Below, piece by piece: positions 52,251 to 60,751 of a stretch of 64,000 bases of DNA. Position numbers and translations under genes: made by a program. The DNA lies in contig NZ_SLZQ01000018.1 in assembly GCF_004342585.1 (NCBI RefSeq), positions 1-64,000 on the forward strand, written 5' to 3'. Below the pieces are notes generated by a model, which saw only the letters and a program-made list of their open reading frames with translations, did not search any database and was not told the origin of the DNA. Source of the stretch: Paucimonas lemoignei (GTDB lineage Bacteria > Pseudomonadota > Gammaproteobacteria > Burkholderiales > Burkholderiaceae_D). Numbering within the stretch: the first letter of the stretch is position 1; every line of letters starts with the position of its first letter.

Positions 52251-52697
52251 CTAATTGCGATTATTATTACCTCTGAAATTACCTATCCGCACATTCTCCC
52301 CGGCTAGTCCCTTCAACAGCAGAATTTCTCGACGTAATGCTTCATTGATTGAGGCAAGCTGGGTAATTTCTTTAAACTGGCTTTCTACCTGCTCCCGTAA
52401 TTTTCGATTCTTTTCTCGCTCGACCTGCAGTAGCGCCTGCTTCTGATTGCGCTGCTCTCGCGTTCCTTTTCCTATAATTTGCCGCACTTCTTCTGCCAGG
52501 TCTGGATAACGCATGTGAATCAATTGCGGCGATACCTTAGCTTCTTCAGCTACTCGTTTGATGCTGATCTTTTCCTCTGTCTGTTGTAGCCGGCGAAGCG
52601 CCAGTTTCAAATCATTTTGTGTTCGTTCTCGATCACGTTGACGCGGAGCGTTTTGGACGGTTTTTTGAACACTGTTTTTAGGCTGCTGCGGTTCCAT
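52251..52697 (-). CDS. TnpC-like (DUF6262-type) accessory transposition protein
   Basis: 148 residues from ATG 52697 (GGAAGGA upstream), overlapping the stop of the third recombinase by 20 bp. The N-terminal part is basic, then a helix-turn-helix-like segment (ISIKRVAEEAKVSPQLIHMRYPDL) and a long coiled coil (REKNRKLREQVESQFKEITQ onward). Tn554 TnpC has the same small HTH-plus-coiled-coil design and affects efficiency and orientation of transposition. The family link is by architecture and position. Confidence 0.68.
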   Translation of the reverse strand: MEPQQPKNSVQKTVQNAPRQRDRERTQNDLKLALRRLQQTEEKISIKRVAEEAKVSPQLIHMRYPDLAEEVRQIIGKGTREQRNQKQALLQVEREKNRKLREQVESQFKEITQLASINEALRREILLLKGLAGENVRIGNFRGNNNRN

Positions 52698-54513
52698 TCT
52701 GTCCTTCCTCAACTGCCACACCTAATTCATGCAGGATACGGGCAGCTTGCTCAAGGTCTCGCTCCACCCGCTTTTGAGCTCCAGGCCCTAACGTCTTGGA
52801 CTCCTCTAACAATTCGCTATGGTGACGATATGCTTCCTTCCAGATGGGAACAAAACGCTGGTCAATGACACTATCGCCACAGCCTCCGCAGCGCCCACGC
52901 TCATAAATTCCGGAGCCGCCACATCCCTCTTCCTGGGCAAGACACCATGAATGTCCGGTAGAACGGATCGTAAGCTTATCTGCTGTCTCTTCGATCAAGG
53001 CCTCTCGGTTCGGGAAATCATGTGCCCGCATGCCCATAATTCTCTTGCCACCACCACCGGCCAGCAAATCGTCAGATTGAATCCAACGACTGATCGCCTC
53101 TACCTTCTGGCGGTGCGCCTCGTCCAGAATCTCGTCATACAAAGCTACATCTTGATAGGGGCTAGCGGCATAAAGCCGTGACAAGTCGAGGCTGCTGTGC
53201 TTGAACTGCTCCTTCAAGAACAACATGTCTCCAAGTCGATGTCGCACAAATGTGAATGCGTACAACCGACGCATCTGATGCGGCGAAAGCTGCCAGTCCA
53301 CTCCAGCCTGCCGGGCAAATTTTCGGCAAATATTCACCCACCCTGTATCGGACACAGCCGTAACGGAGCCCTTAGCTTTTCCCAGAAACAGACGGTTCCG
53401 ATTTGCCTCAGCATTGGCAATAGCTTGTAATCCTTCAGCCCTCTGCATAGCCGGATCGCTTTTCCAAGTTGCCAATAGCTCGTTTAGCTCGCGACGATAT
53501 GGAAGCGACCAGCGTTCCATTATTCGCAGAAGCTCATGCCCCATCGATGGCATCAAGTAATCGACACGGCCCTTGCCTGTTTTGTGCTCGATTGATGTGA
53601 TCCACTGAAAAGTGAAACCGTTCTTGCTTTCTGTACGCCCAGCACCTACTTCGATACTGCTCAATTCCGAGCTACGCATGCCAGTCAGAACGCCAAGTAG
53701 ATAAAAACAGGCATTTCGGATTGCGGTTATCTCCGGATCTTTTCCTGTACACCGCAGTCCGGCGTCGCGTTCATTCATCACGATATCGGCACTGAGAAGA
53801 ATATTCTCCGCATGTAGGAACAAGCATCTGGCCACGTGGCTTGGAATAAGCGGAGTCTTTGCTTCGAACCCGAGCTCCCGTTTTGTAATTCCGACCCAGC
53901 CAGCCATTTCCATTGCGCTAGAATCTGGCCATGGGTGAATCTGCAGGCTATCGACCTGCTGGCTACGGAATTGATACAGCAATTCGAGAGCAAAAAACAA
54001 ACGAACGAGCGTTCCGGGCCTATAGTTTTTTTCCCTTTGTTCATTAACAAAATTGGCGATGTGTATGGGCTGTACGTCAGCCAATAAACTAAGTCCAAAC
54101 TTCGAAAAGTGACAGCAGATCGTCTTTAAATCAAAGAGTACATTTCCTAATGTGGTTGGTTTTGCGGTGCGTGTCGGACCAGAGATGCCGACCTTCCAGT
54201 ACTGGAACAACACGATCTTGCATGATTCCCTAAACGATTCGGGGATAGTGTTCCAGCATAGGCGCTTTTTGCTCGCTTTTACATTGGGAGTGGACACATA
54301 TGGCCACATTTCCCATGTCAAATCGCCGTAACGGCTCAGAATGACTACATTTCCTTGAGCATCCTTCACTGAGCTGATAACGATGGCATTTCGCTGTTCC
54401 TCGGCGAAGGAGCCAACATCTACCGGGTGAATGATCTGCATATCATAGGCTTTCTTGCCTCTGACTTCAGCAGCTCTATCAGCTCGGTGCTTGGCGGCTT
54501 CAAACTGTGGCAT
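52678..54513 (-). CDS. Tyrosine recombinase, third of the trio
   Basis: About 611 residues from ATG 54513, which overlaps the previous gene by 14 bp; the frame is open to 54609. The C-terminal catalytic domain holds Arg in LTGMRSSEL, HQMRR (HxxR), FKHSS and the Tyr in SRLYAAS. A Cys-rich C-terminal extension (CLAQEEGCGGSGIYERGRCGGCGD) looks like a zinc ribbon. Matches the large TnpB-like member of Tn554-type modules. Acts with the two other recombinases in site-specific strand exchange. Confidence 0.82.
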   Translation of the reverse strand: MPQFEAAKHRADRAAEVRGKKAYDMQIIHPVDVGSFAEEQRNAIVISSVKDAQGNVVILSRYGDLTWEMWPYVSTPNVKASKKRLCWNTIPESFRESCKIVLFQYWKVGISGPTRTAKPTTLGNVLFDLKTICCHFSKFGLSLLADVQPIHIANFVNEQREKNYRPGTLVRLFFALELLYQFRSQQVDSLQIHPWPDSSAMEMAGWVGITKRELGFEAKTPLIPSHVARCLFLHAENILLSADIVMNERDAGLRCTGKDPEITAIRNACFYLLGVLTGMRSSELSSIEVGAGRTESKNGFTFQWITSIEHKTGKGRVDYLMPSMGHELLRIMERWSLPYRRELNELLATWKSDPAMQRAEGLQAIANAEANRNRLFLGKAKGSVTAVSDTGWVNICRKFARQAGVDWQLSPHQMRRLYAFTFVRHRLGDMLFLKEQFKHSSLDLSRLYAASPYQDVALYDEILDEAHRQKVEAISRWIQSDDLLAGGGGKRIMGMRAHDFPNREALIEETADKLTIRSTGHSWCLAQEEGCGGSGIYERGRCGGCGDSVIDQRFVPIWKEAYRHHSELLEESKTLGPGAQKRVERDLEQAARILHELGVAVEEGQNGTAAA

Positions 54514-56128
54514 GGTTAGATTCCGTTGTTCCCATGGTATAGCTTTGCCAAAATTTGATGGGGTGGATACGTGCCTTTTCCTTCGCAGATGCCACCATCG
54601 CCGCATCAAATTTTTCTACTGTAAAAGCGTCAATCAGCTGCATAGTGTGCAAAAACCGCTCACGCCACTCGTTCGTTCTTGCCCTATCCCGTTCCAGATC
54701 AAGGAACCAGTAAAAACTGAACAGTCTGTGCAAGTCTTCAGAAGAGCCGACAATAGCGTAGCTGCGGCAGGAAAAGCAGCTAAAGAAGTTATCACAATGA
54801 TCTCCGTTTTTGGGCGCCTTGTCGCCATTGATACTATCCTTGCAGCTACCTACTGGGGTATTTTGCAAGTTAAGTGGAATCACTTTTTTGCCATTGGTGT
54901 CACCCGCATTTCCAGTTCGATGAATCTCAGGCAAAGCTTCCCCCAAAAGAGTAGCGTTTTCGCGCATCTCGTTTGTGCAGACCAGATAGTTGCTATCAGC
55001 GATTTTTGGCGTATGGCCCATGATCGCTGCGACAGTGAACAGATCCCCATTAGAGAGAACCCAAAGGCGGTTTTCCAACGTCTTACGTAGGCGTGACAGG
55101 GAAAGACCCAGCGGCTGACCGTCATCCCCGTGCAAACAATGACGATTGATCAAACCTAATATACCCTGCGTCATATAACTCATTGTAAGCACCGTTACTA
55201 CACCTCTATCTTGGTTTTTTTTGCTACGGTAAAGCCATAACCGTTTTTGGTGATTCTTGCTAGCCTCGACCACCACTGCCTCAGTCAACTCCAGTACCTT
55301 GCGCAACACTCCCACACCATCCATCGGAATAGAGATGGGCAAATGCTCTTCTCTGGAATATCGCAAACTTTTTAATTGCGTCGCATTACCACGGCGCTTG
55401 AAGCTCTCTACTAGCATCATGTTCGGCATGAAAGGGTGAGGCTTGAGGCAATCACGACGAAGCTCTAACATAGGGGTAGTATTCATGCCGGTGCGCATGG
55501 CTAGAAATAGCGCATGTACTATCAAAGCTTCACCCTCTGTACCCTTAAATTCTTTCTTGTGAATAGCAATCAGATCTTTTTTCAATGCCTCAGCGAGACG
55601 GATACGCTCATTCGGCGATAATGGCATTGCGCCCTTTTGATTGCGAGCACCTGGGAAGGGATTTGCAGGAAACAGATCCCTATGTGGAGGTACGATACTA
55701 CGTCGCTGGAGCCCATTCAGGACAGATTTGGTTTTAGTATAGATATTCCTCTGGGTAGTATAAGTCCGTTCATGACGTTCCTTTATCCAGACAATGTAAG
55801 TCTCTATGTGAATTCGCTCGATGGATTGTGGCAAGCAAGGCACATTACTCTCTTGCAGAAACTCGAAAAAGTTCAATATCCCTTGGTTGCAGTAACTACT
55901 AACTGATGCCGGCGTAAATTCTCGACTTTTGATGAAGGCACGTAGTTGCCCAGCACATGCCCATACCCATTCATCCATACCCTTGTTGAGCCATGGGGTA
56001 AGATCCAAGATTCGCCAACTTGTGGGATTCTCAGGCAGCTTAACAATGGTTCCGCCTTCCTCTTCAGGAATTGGGCCGGTAGATATCGGTACCAAAGTAG
56101 GAGCGACAAAGACTTTTTTTCTTGTCAC
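54500..56128 (-). CDS. Tyrosine recombinase, second of the trio
   Basis: 542 residues from GTG 56128, whose GTGA overlaps the stop of the first recombinase. A SAM-like N-terminal domain (WACAGQLRAFIKSREFTPASVSSYCNQGILNFFEFLQ) precedes the catalytic domain: Arg in MRTGMNTTPMLELRRD, then SRLRKT where the HxxR motif is expected (His replaced by Ser), MGHTPKI and Tyr in DSNYL. The missing first His may mean altered activity or a structural role in the trio. Confidence 0.82.
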   Translation of the reverse strand: MTRKKVFVAPTLVPISTGPIPEEEGGTIVKLPENPTSWRILDLTPWLNKGMDEWVWACAGQLRAFIKSREFTPASVSSYCNQGILNFFEFLQESNVPCLPQSIERIHIETYIVWIKERHERTYTTQRNIYTKTKSVLNGLQRRSIVPPHRDLFPANPFPGARNQKGAMPLSPNERIRLAEALKKDLIAIHKKEFKGTEGEALIVHALFLAMRTGMNTTPMLELRRDCLKPHPFMPNMMLVESFKRRGNATQLKSLRYSREEHLPISIPMDGVGVLRKVLELTEAVVVEASKNHQKRLWLYRSKKNQDRGVVTVLTMSYMTQGILGLINRHCLHGDDGQPLGLSLSRLRKTLENRLWVLSNGDLFTVAAIMGHTPKIADSNYLVCTNEMRENATLLGEALPEIHRTGNAGDTNGKKVIPLNLQNTPVGSCKDSINGDKAPKNGDHCDNFFSCFSCRSYAIVGSSEDLHRLFSFYWFLDLERDRARTNEWRERFLHTMQLIDAFTVEKFDAAMVASAKEKARIHPIKFWQSYTMGTTESNHATV

Positions 56129-57279
56129 GTTGGTTCCGGGTTGAAGATCTCATCCAATTCGTCTTCGTGCGCGAGAATAAGTTGGCCTTCCAGTGAATTC
56201 ACCAGATGCAGATAGCCCCGAGTAGTAACTAGATTCGCATGCCCGAGACGGTCAGCCACATAGATTAACGGCTCACCTTCAAAGGTATCGCTTTTTCTCA
56301 GGCTAAAGAGCAGATAAGTGGCGTAGGTGTGCCGGAGCATGTGCGCTGTCACACGAATTTCAACACGTCTAGACAACGCGGCAAATACTTCGGTAACACT
56401 CTTTTTCTCGTATGGTACGCCCCCTTCCGTCAGGAATAATGTCGGGAACGATTGATGTTTCTTATTATTTCTTTGTCGCTTTTGACGATGGCGCACCGAG
56501 TACGCCCAAAGATCTTCCATAAGGTCGTAAGGCATATCAATCCCTCGAGATTTGCCTCCCTTGAGCGCCATATCCTTGGAATCAAGATACAGTCGGATTT
56601 TTTCCCCAGGCTGTAAATCTATGTGTCTGCTCGGATCGAACACGTACTTTTCAGGGAAAGTACGGCATTCAATTTGCCTTAGTCCAGTCCGCACCATCAG
56701 TTCAAACATCAAACGATGATTGAGATTGAATAGTGCATCCCGGCATACAGCGACCTGCTCCTTTGTGAGGATCTTGATCTGCCGTGCCCTCGCCTTTGCT
56801 TTGGCGCTTGAACTCTCTACCTGAATGCTTGCGGAATCAGCGCAGGAAGGAAAACCAGGCTCCCTACTGATACGTACCTGAATAATTTCAAACGGGAGGG
56901 AGCCAATTAACCTCTGCTTTAATGCCCACAAATAAAAGCGCTGAATGACCCCGATTCGCTGGTTTACCGTGCTGGGATCTAATTCTAGATGTCCTATAGA
57001 CCAATCCCGGTAAGAATCCAGAACACTAGGCAAGCCATTCATCGGAGGGCTTGTCCAGTCTAAGTTGTTTGCTAGTACAAACGCGAAGTAGTCATACATC
57101 GCCCTTCCATACGCTTCCCATGTCCTCTTACTGCTAATGCGTCCGTTTTTAGTAAGAAGATCCCACAAGAAGGTCTGAGCTGGCTCCATTGGCTGACTAT
57201 CGTGATCCAGCAGTAGAGGAAAGCCAGCATACTTCCGTCCAGCTACGAAAAGCGAATCATTGGCAAGGACGAGTCTCAC
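56125..57279 (-). CDS. Tyrosine recombinase, first of the trio
   Basis: 384 residues from GTG 57279, overlapping the stop of the small upstream gene by 4 bp. The N-terminal core-binding domain (KRTWEAYGRAMYDYFAFVLAN) is followed by a complete catalytic set: Arg in RTGLRQIECR, HMLRHTY (HxxR), LGHANL and the nucleophile Tyr in RGYLHLVN. The best-preserved recombinase of the three and probably the main catalytic one, similar in size to Tn554 TnpA. Confidence 0.85.
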   Translation of the reverse strand: MRLVLANDSLFVAGRKYAGFPLLLDHDSQPMEPAQTFLWDLLTKNGRISSKRTWEAYGRAMYDYFAFVLANNLDWTSPPMNGLPSVLDSYRDWSIGHLELDPSTVNQRIGVIQRFYLWALKQRLIGSLPFEIIQVRISREPGFPSCADSASIQVESSSAKAKARARQIKILTKEQVAVCRDALFNLNHRLMFELMVRTGLRQIECRTFPEKYVFDPSRHIDLQPGEKIRLYLDSKDMALKGGKSRGIDMPYDLMEDLWAYSVRHRQKRQRNNKKHQSFPTLFLTEGGVPYEKKSVTEVFAALSRRVEIRVTAHMLRHTYATYLLFSLRKSDTFEGEPLIYVADRLGHANLVTTRGYLHLVNSLEGQLILAHEDELDEIFNPEPT

Positions 57280-57599
57280 AACACTGCCCTAGTCTTGAAA
57301 ATGGTATGTTCGGGCTCAAGCCGGTAGAGATAGATTGTTCGGTCGATAGCATCACCATTGCCAATGGTGGCATAGGTGTCGAGCCAATTGAGATTAAGCC
57401 TCAGGGCTTCGAAATTGCGCCGGCTGAATTTGATGAAAAGGCGATGGGTATTCCTGTCTTTAATGAGCGGAACGGTCCTATCCTGTTTAGCTTTATGCGG
57501 ATTGACCGGAAAAGGCAACGAAGTTGCGCATCCGATTTTGCAAAAATTAGCTAGTTTAGTTCCGCTATACCTTTCTTTGAAAGCTTGAACAGTCGCCAC
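57276..57599 (-). CDS. Small gene coupled to the recombinase trio
   Basis: About 107 residues if started at GTG 57599 (GGAG six bases upstream); a TTG at 57611 is also possible. The stop overlaps the first recombinase start in GTGA, the same coupling used within the trio, which supports a real gene. The sequence (FCKIGCATSLPFPVNPHKAKQD, RLFIKFSRRNFEALRLNLNWLDTYATIG) matches no family I know. A DNA-binding or directionality role is possible but unproven. Confidence 0.5.
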   Translation of the reverse strand: MATVQAFKERYSGTKLANFCKIGCATSLPFPVNPHKAKQDRTVPLIKDRNTHRLFIKFSRRNFEALRLNLNWLDTYATIGNGDAIDRTIYLYRLEPEHTIFKTRAVL

Positions 57600-57652
57600 C
57601 CACCACTCCAATTAAAAGGATTATTTAATTTCTCCTTTATCTTAATTAATAC

Positions 57653-57712
57653 AAATGTATTGGCAAGTGGCAATTTGCATATAAATGTATGCGCAAGTGA
57701 CAACTGTCACTT
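57653..57712. repeat. Direct repeats and dyad at the element end
   Basis: AAATGTATTGGCAAGTGGCAA (57653-57673) and AAATGTATGCGCAAGTGACA plus A (57683-57703) are 21-bp direct repeats with a 30-bp period. The dyad AAGTGACA-AC-TGTCACTT (57695-57712) overlaps the second. They sit between the first gene of the recombinase module and the point where cop-operon similarity resumes (about 57720), so they are likely recombinase-binding or terminal sequences. Confidence 0.5.
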
Positions 57713-57719
57713 CCCTTAT

Positions 57720-57733
57720 CATCATGTTTCCTT
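57720..57733 (-). pseudogene. Remnant start of a second multicopper oxidase gene
   Basis: On the minus strand this reads AAGGAAACATGATG, aligning with the ribosome-binding site and ATG of the oxidase that follows tolC in the first cassette (AAGGAACGAATCATG). After the ATG all similarity stops and recombinase-element sequence begins. It marks where the second copper operon was cut. Confidence 0.45.
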
Positions 57734-59157
57734 TAATGTCCTGATGCTGCTTCGCCGGCAGCCTGGGCTTTGAATGCGGTCGATATGCCGGCCGCGTTGC
57801 CGCCGCCATTGATGGCTGCCTGCAAATCGGTATCCGCAATCCAGTAATCGCGCTGTGCTTCGATCGCCGAATTCACGCTGCCGATTTGCGCACGCGCATC
57901 CGCCAGCAATTCAAAGACGCTGGCCAGCATGCCGTTGTAACGCAGTAGCACTTCATCGGAAATCTTCTTGCGCAGCGGGACCACTTCGTCGCGGTAGTGC
58001 CTGGCCACGTCATAGGTGGTGCGATAGGCTGAATACGCTTCGCGCACTTCCGAGCGGGCACGCACGGCGGTATCGGCCGTGCGATGCACTGCTTGCATGT
58101 AGATCGCTTCGGCCTTTGCCACCTTGGCGCCGCTCCAGTCGAAAATCGGCAATTGCAGCTCGATCTCGTAACCATTGCCGCGCGGCGTACCCGTTTCGCT
58201 CTTGTTGATGTAGCCGATATCCAGCACGTTGATGAAGCGGCTGGCTTGCGACAGTCCCAGCGCCCTGGCAGTCGATTCGACACCGCGCTTGGCGATCTGG
58301 ATATCCAGCCGCTGCCGCATGGCTTGGGCCTCGGCGTCCTGCATGGCCTGGGGTTCTTTAGGCAAATCCGGCAAACGGTTAGGCAACTGGAACGCCGCCT
58401 GCTCGCCCCATACGCCCATCAGGCGGGCCAGTTGTTCGCGCGCCGCGGTAGCGTTATGCCGGGCACGCGCCACCTGTGCCATGGCATCGGCATAGAAGGC
58501 CTGCTCGCGCGCCTGGTCCAGCTTGCTGAAGTTTCCAACCTGCGTCATGCGCTTGGCCAGCTCCGCGCTGGATTCGGCAGCGGTGGCGACCTGTTCCATG
58601 TACTGCGCCGTCTGCTGCGCCGCCACGGCATGGAAATAGGCCTTGCGCGTATCGCCGGCCAGGCGCACCGACTGCGCCGCCGCCTGCAGCTTGGCTTGTT
58701 CGAAACGGCGCTCTTCGATGCCGCGCCGAATGGGAATGGTCAGCAAACCGATCACATCGAACATGATGCCGCGTTCGATTTCGACATCGTTACCGGTGCG
58801 CAGCCTGCCAAACGTGAAGCTGGGATTGCGCATCCAGCCGGCGCTCACCAGGTCGGCTTCAGCGATGCCCAGTTCCGAGAAATAAGCTTGCAAGCCCTTG
58901 TTGTTTAATAAAGAGATTTGCACCGCCGAGTCGGGAGTCAGCGGCTTGTCCAGCAACTGCCTGAGAGTGTCATCGGTTGTCTGGGTAGCGTCGTTCGGCT
59001 TGGCAATCTGTACCGACTGGCCGGTACGCTCCTGGGTCATCGATGAGACCGCATCCATGCCGCCATCCTTGGAAAAGGTGGCGCAACCTGCCAATACCAG
59101 CAAGGCGATACCGGCAGCAAGCGGCTTGAGGGTCGATCGGTGTCTTCGCAAAAACAT
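57733..59157 (-). CDS. TolC-family outer-membrane factor (lipoprotein), second copy
   Basis: 474 residues, start ATG 59157. Lipobox LVLAGC and the same helical outer-membrane-factor repeats as the copy at 36297, with most residues identical. Differences cluster at the C-terminus (IDTDLQAAINGGGN versus the first copy). In this cassette it is the last gene of the CueR-promoted operon because the oxidase/DUF411/cusF part is missing after it. Confidence 0.9.
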   Translation of the reverse strand: MFLRRHRSTLKPLAAGIALLVLAGCATFSKDGGMDAVSSMTQERTGQSVQIAKPNDATQTTDDTLRQLLDKPLTPDSAVQISLLNNKGLQAYFSELGIAEADLVSAGWMRNPSFTFGRLRTGNDVEIERGIMFDVIGLLTIPIRRGIEERRFEQAKLQAAAQSVRLAGDTRKAYFHAVAAQQTAQYMEQVATAAESSAELAKRMTQVGNFSKLDQAREQAFYADAMAQVARARHNATAAREQLARLMGVWGEQAAFQLPNRLPDLPKEPQAMQDAEAQAMRQRLDIQIAKRGVESTARALGLSQASRFINVLDIGYINKSETGTPRGNGYEIELQLPIFDWSGAKVAKAEAIYMQAVHRTADTAVRARSEVREAYSAYRTTYDVARHYRDEVVPLRKKISDEVLLRYNGMLASVFELLADARAQIGSVNSAIEAQRDYWIADTDLQAAINGGGNAAGISTAFKAQAAGEAASGH

Positions 59158-59174
59158 TGCTTGATTCCTTCCCT

Positions 59175-59591
59175 CTAGTGATGGTGGTGGCCGTGGTGGC
59201 CGTGTTCGCTATGGTCCCGATGCATCGAGTCCATGTGGGATGGCATGGTTAACCTGTCGGGCGAGACTGCTTGTGCTTGTGAGGATGCTCGTGCTTGTGC
59301 ACTTGCCTGTGAGGTTGTCTGCGATGGCGCCGGCATGCCTTCGGCCTGTACTTTGCCATGTCCGGCATGACCGCCGATCCTGCCGACCGCCTCATTCGCG
59401 CGTCGCCATCGCCGATCAGGAGTGGTTTCGGCATCGGTGGCAGCCCGATAATTTTTGAAGGGCGATACATACGTTACTGCTGAAACAGGCACGCCGGCAT
59501 CCTGCGGATGTGGCCGTGGCGAGCCCTGAGACATGGCAGCAAGCGGCACTGCCGTCAGCGCCCCCAGGACGAACTTTTGTATAAGCGTCAT
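59175..59591 (-). CDS. His-rich periplasmic protein of the cop operon, second copy
   Basis: 138 residues from ATG 59591 (the frame is open to 59675). Signal peptide MTLIQKFVLGALTAVPLAAMS; core YVSPFKNYRAATDAETTPDRRWRRANEAVGRIGGHAGH as in the copy at 37727; an Ala/Ser/Gln-rich linker with repeated QA/SQAQA units; then a stronger metal-binding tail (HRDHSEHGHHGHHHH). Between copL and tolC copies. Probably buffers copper in the periplasm. Confidence 0.75.
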   Translation of the reverse strand: MTLIQKFVLGALTAVPLAAMSQGSPRPHPQDAGVPVSAVTYVSPFKNYRAATDAETTPDRRWRRANEAVGRIGGHAGHGKVQAEGMPAPSQTTSQASAQARASSQAQAVSPDRLTMPSHMDSMHRDHSEHGHHGHHHH

Positions 59592-59705
59592 GTGAATTCT
59601 CGAAATCGATGGAACAGGCGTGCGCATACCGGCACGCGGCTCATGCGAATGGCTGGGACCGTTCGGCGAACGCATGCCGTTCGCCGGATCCGGCTTTCGC
59701 GACGA

Positions 59706-60155
59706 TCAAGCGAGAATGTATTTGGGAGGTCGTTCGAGGCCGTCCGGCGTATAGCCGGTGACCAAAGGGATGGGAACAACCAGCACGGCCTCGGAGCCGA
59801 TAAATGCCGGCATCGTATGCATCACCGCCACGGGCGGCGCGGCTGCGCCGATACAGCCGGCGGCACAGGCACTGCAGCCGGCATGTGACTGCACGCTCGA
59901 AGCAGAGCCATCTGCCGCGCCATCGTCCGACGAAACATGGTGCACCTGTCCGGCGTCATGATGGTCATGCGCTGTCATGTCCGTCTCATGCCGATGATGC
60001 TCGCCATGTCCCTGCGGCGCATTGTCATGCAGGATGTGTTGCATGCGCTGATGATGAACCGGCATGCAAGACATGGGCATGCTGGCGCCCACCGCATGCA
60101 GCGGAAGCATGGCCACCAGGAGCCAGAGCATCAATGTCTTGAAAAAACGCTTCAT
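59706..60155 (-). CDS. copL: CopL-family metal-binding protein, copy 3
   Basis: 149 residues from ATG 60155. Nearly the same layout as the protein at 38204: signal segment LMLWLLVAMLPLHAVGA, MSCMPVHHQRM start, a His-rich middle (HGEHHRHETDMTAHDHHD), CSACAAGCIGAA and a GLERPPKYILA end. Leads the second copL/His-rich/tolC operon behind a CueR-type promoter. Confidence 0.78.
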   Translation of the reverse strand: MKRFFKTLMLWLLVAMLPLHAVGASMPMSCMPVHHQRMQHILHDNAPQGHGEHHRHETDMTAHDHHDAGQVHHVSSDDGAADGSASSVQSHAGCSACAAGCIGAAAPPVAVMHTMPAFIGSEAVLVVPIPLVTGYTPDGLERPPKYILA

Positions 60156-60212
60156 TTGAATAGGAAGTTCAGCAGCCGCATCACTGTCGCCAAATCTGGC
60201 AGGGTACAAACA

Positions 60213-60243
60213 CTATAAAGCTTCCCACAGGGGGAAGGTCAAG
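60213..60243 (-). promoter_or_regulatory. CueR-type promoter of the second copL-tolC operon
   Basis: On the minus strand: -35 TTGACC (60243-60238), 19-bp spacer with the CTTCCCCCTGTGGGAAG dyad, -10 TATAGT (60218-60213). One base different from the promoter at 38710 over the core. Confidence 0.88.
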
Positions 60244-60380
60244 AGCCATTTTGAATGGATTTATCAGTCAATCATGAAAAATCCGGACGTTCGTCAAATT
60301 GCCTTTTTACAAGATAAAGCAAAATTCATCATCAATGACTGTTGGCATTTCTTCCTCTCTTTCCGACACGTGGAGTCAAA

Positions 60381-60749
60381 ATGAATTCCTTATCCAAATA
60401 TGCACGTTTCCTGCTCCTTGCCGTGGCGGCATCGGTCGGCACGACTGCGGCGTGGGCTCATGCCGTTTTGAAAAGCGCCTCGCCGGCCCAGAATGCGCAA
60501 GTGAGTGCGCCCACGGAAGTCACGTTGCGCTTCAATGAAAAGCTCGAAGCAGCCTTCAGCTCCGCGCAAGTCATCGATAGCAATGGCAAGTCTGTCAGCA
60601 CCGGCAAAGCGGCTCTGGATGCCGCCGATCCGTCCGTGCTGAAAGTGCCGGTCCAGCATCTCGCGCCGGGCAAATACAGCGTGCAATTCGGCGTGGTCGG
60701 CCATGACGGTCACCGTCGCAAGGGAGAATATTCCTTCACTGTGAAGTAA
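60381..60749 (+). CDS. copC: CopC periplasmic copper-binding protein, copy 2
   Basis: 122 residues from ATG 60381 (GGAG upstream). Signal peptide ends AWA, leaving mature His1. The same fold and C-terminal HDGHRRKGEYSFTVK as copy 1. No CopL-like gene precedes it here, so copC is the first gene of the plus-strand unit divergent from copL. Stop lies 2 bp before copD. Confidence 0.92.
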   Translation: MNSLSKYARFLLLAVAASVGTTAAWAHAVLKSASPAQNAQVSAPTEVTLRFNEKLEAAFSSAQVIDSNGKSVSTGKAALDAADPSVLKVPVQHLAPGKYSVQFGVVGHDGHRRKGEYSFTVK

Positions 60750-60751
60750 GC

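Larger units (their letters stand above)
52251..57720 (-). mobile_element. Tn554-like / recombinase-in-trio mobile module
   Basis: Five tightly packed minus-strand genes: a small coupled gene, three tyrosine recombinases of 384, 542 and about 610 residues, and a TnpC-like coiled-coil protein. Starts overlap the preceding stops (GTGA at 57276-57279 and at 56125-56128; longer overlaps for the last two). Three different recombinases in a row with a TnpC-like protein is the hallmark of Tn554-related and RIT elements, which integrate site-specifically without long terminal inverted repeats. The outer end is set at about 57720, where similarity to the first cop operon stops. The other end was not found; cargo to the left may include the protease/TOPRIM pair and possibly everything to about 41 kb. 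Confidence 0.7.

Noticed and set aside
57642-57839. 65-codon minus-strand frame across the tolC copy 2 end
   Set aside because: Mostly the out-of-frame tolC tail followed by element-end repeats; better explained as the junction with a lost oxidase start.
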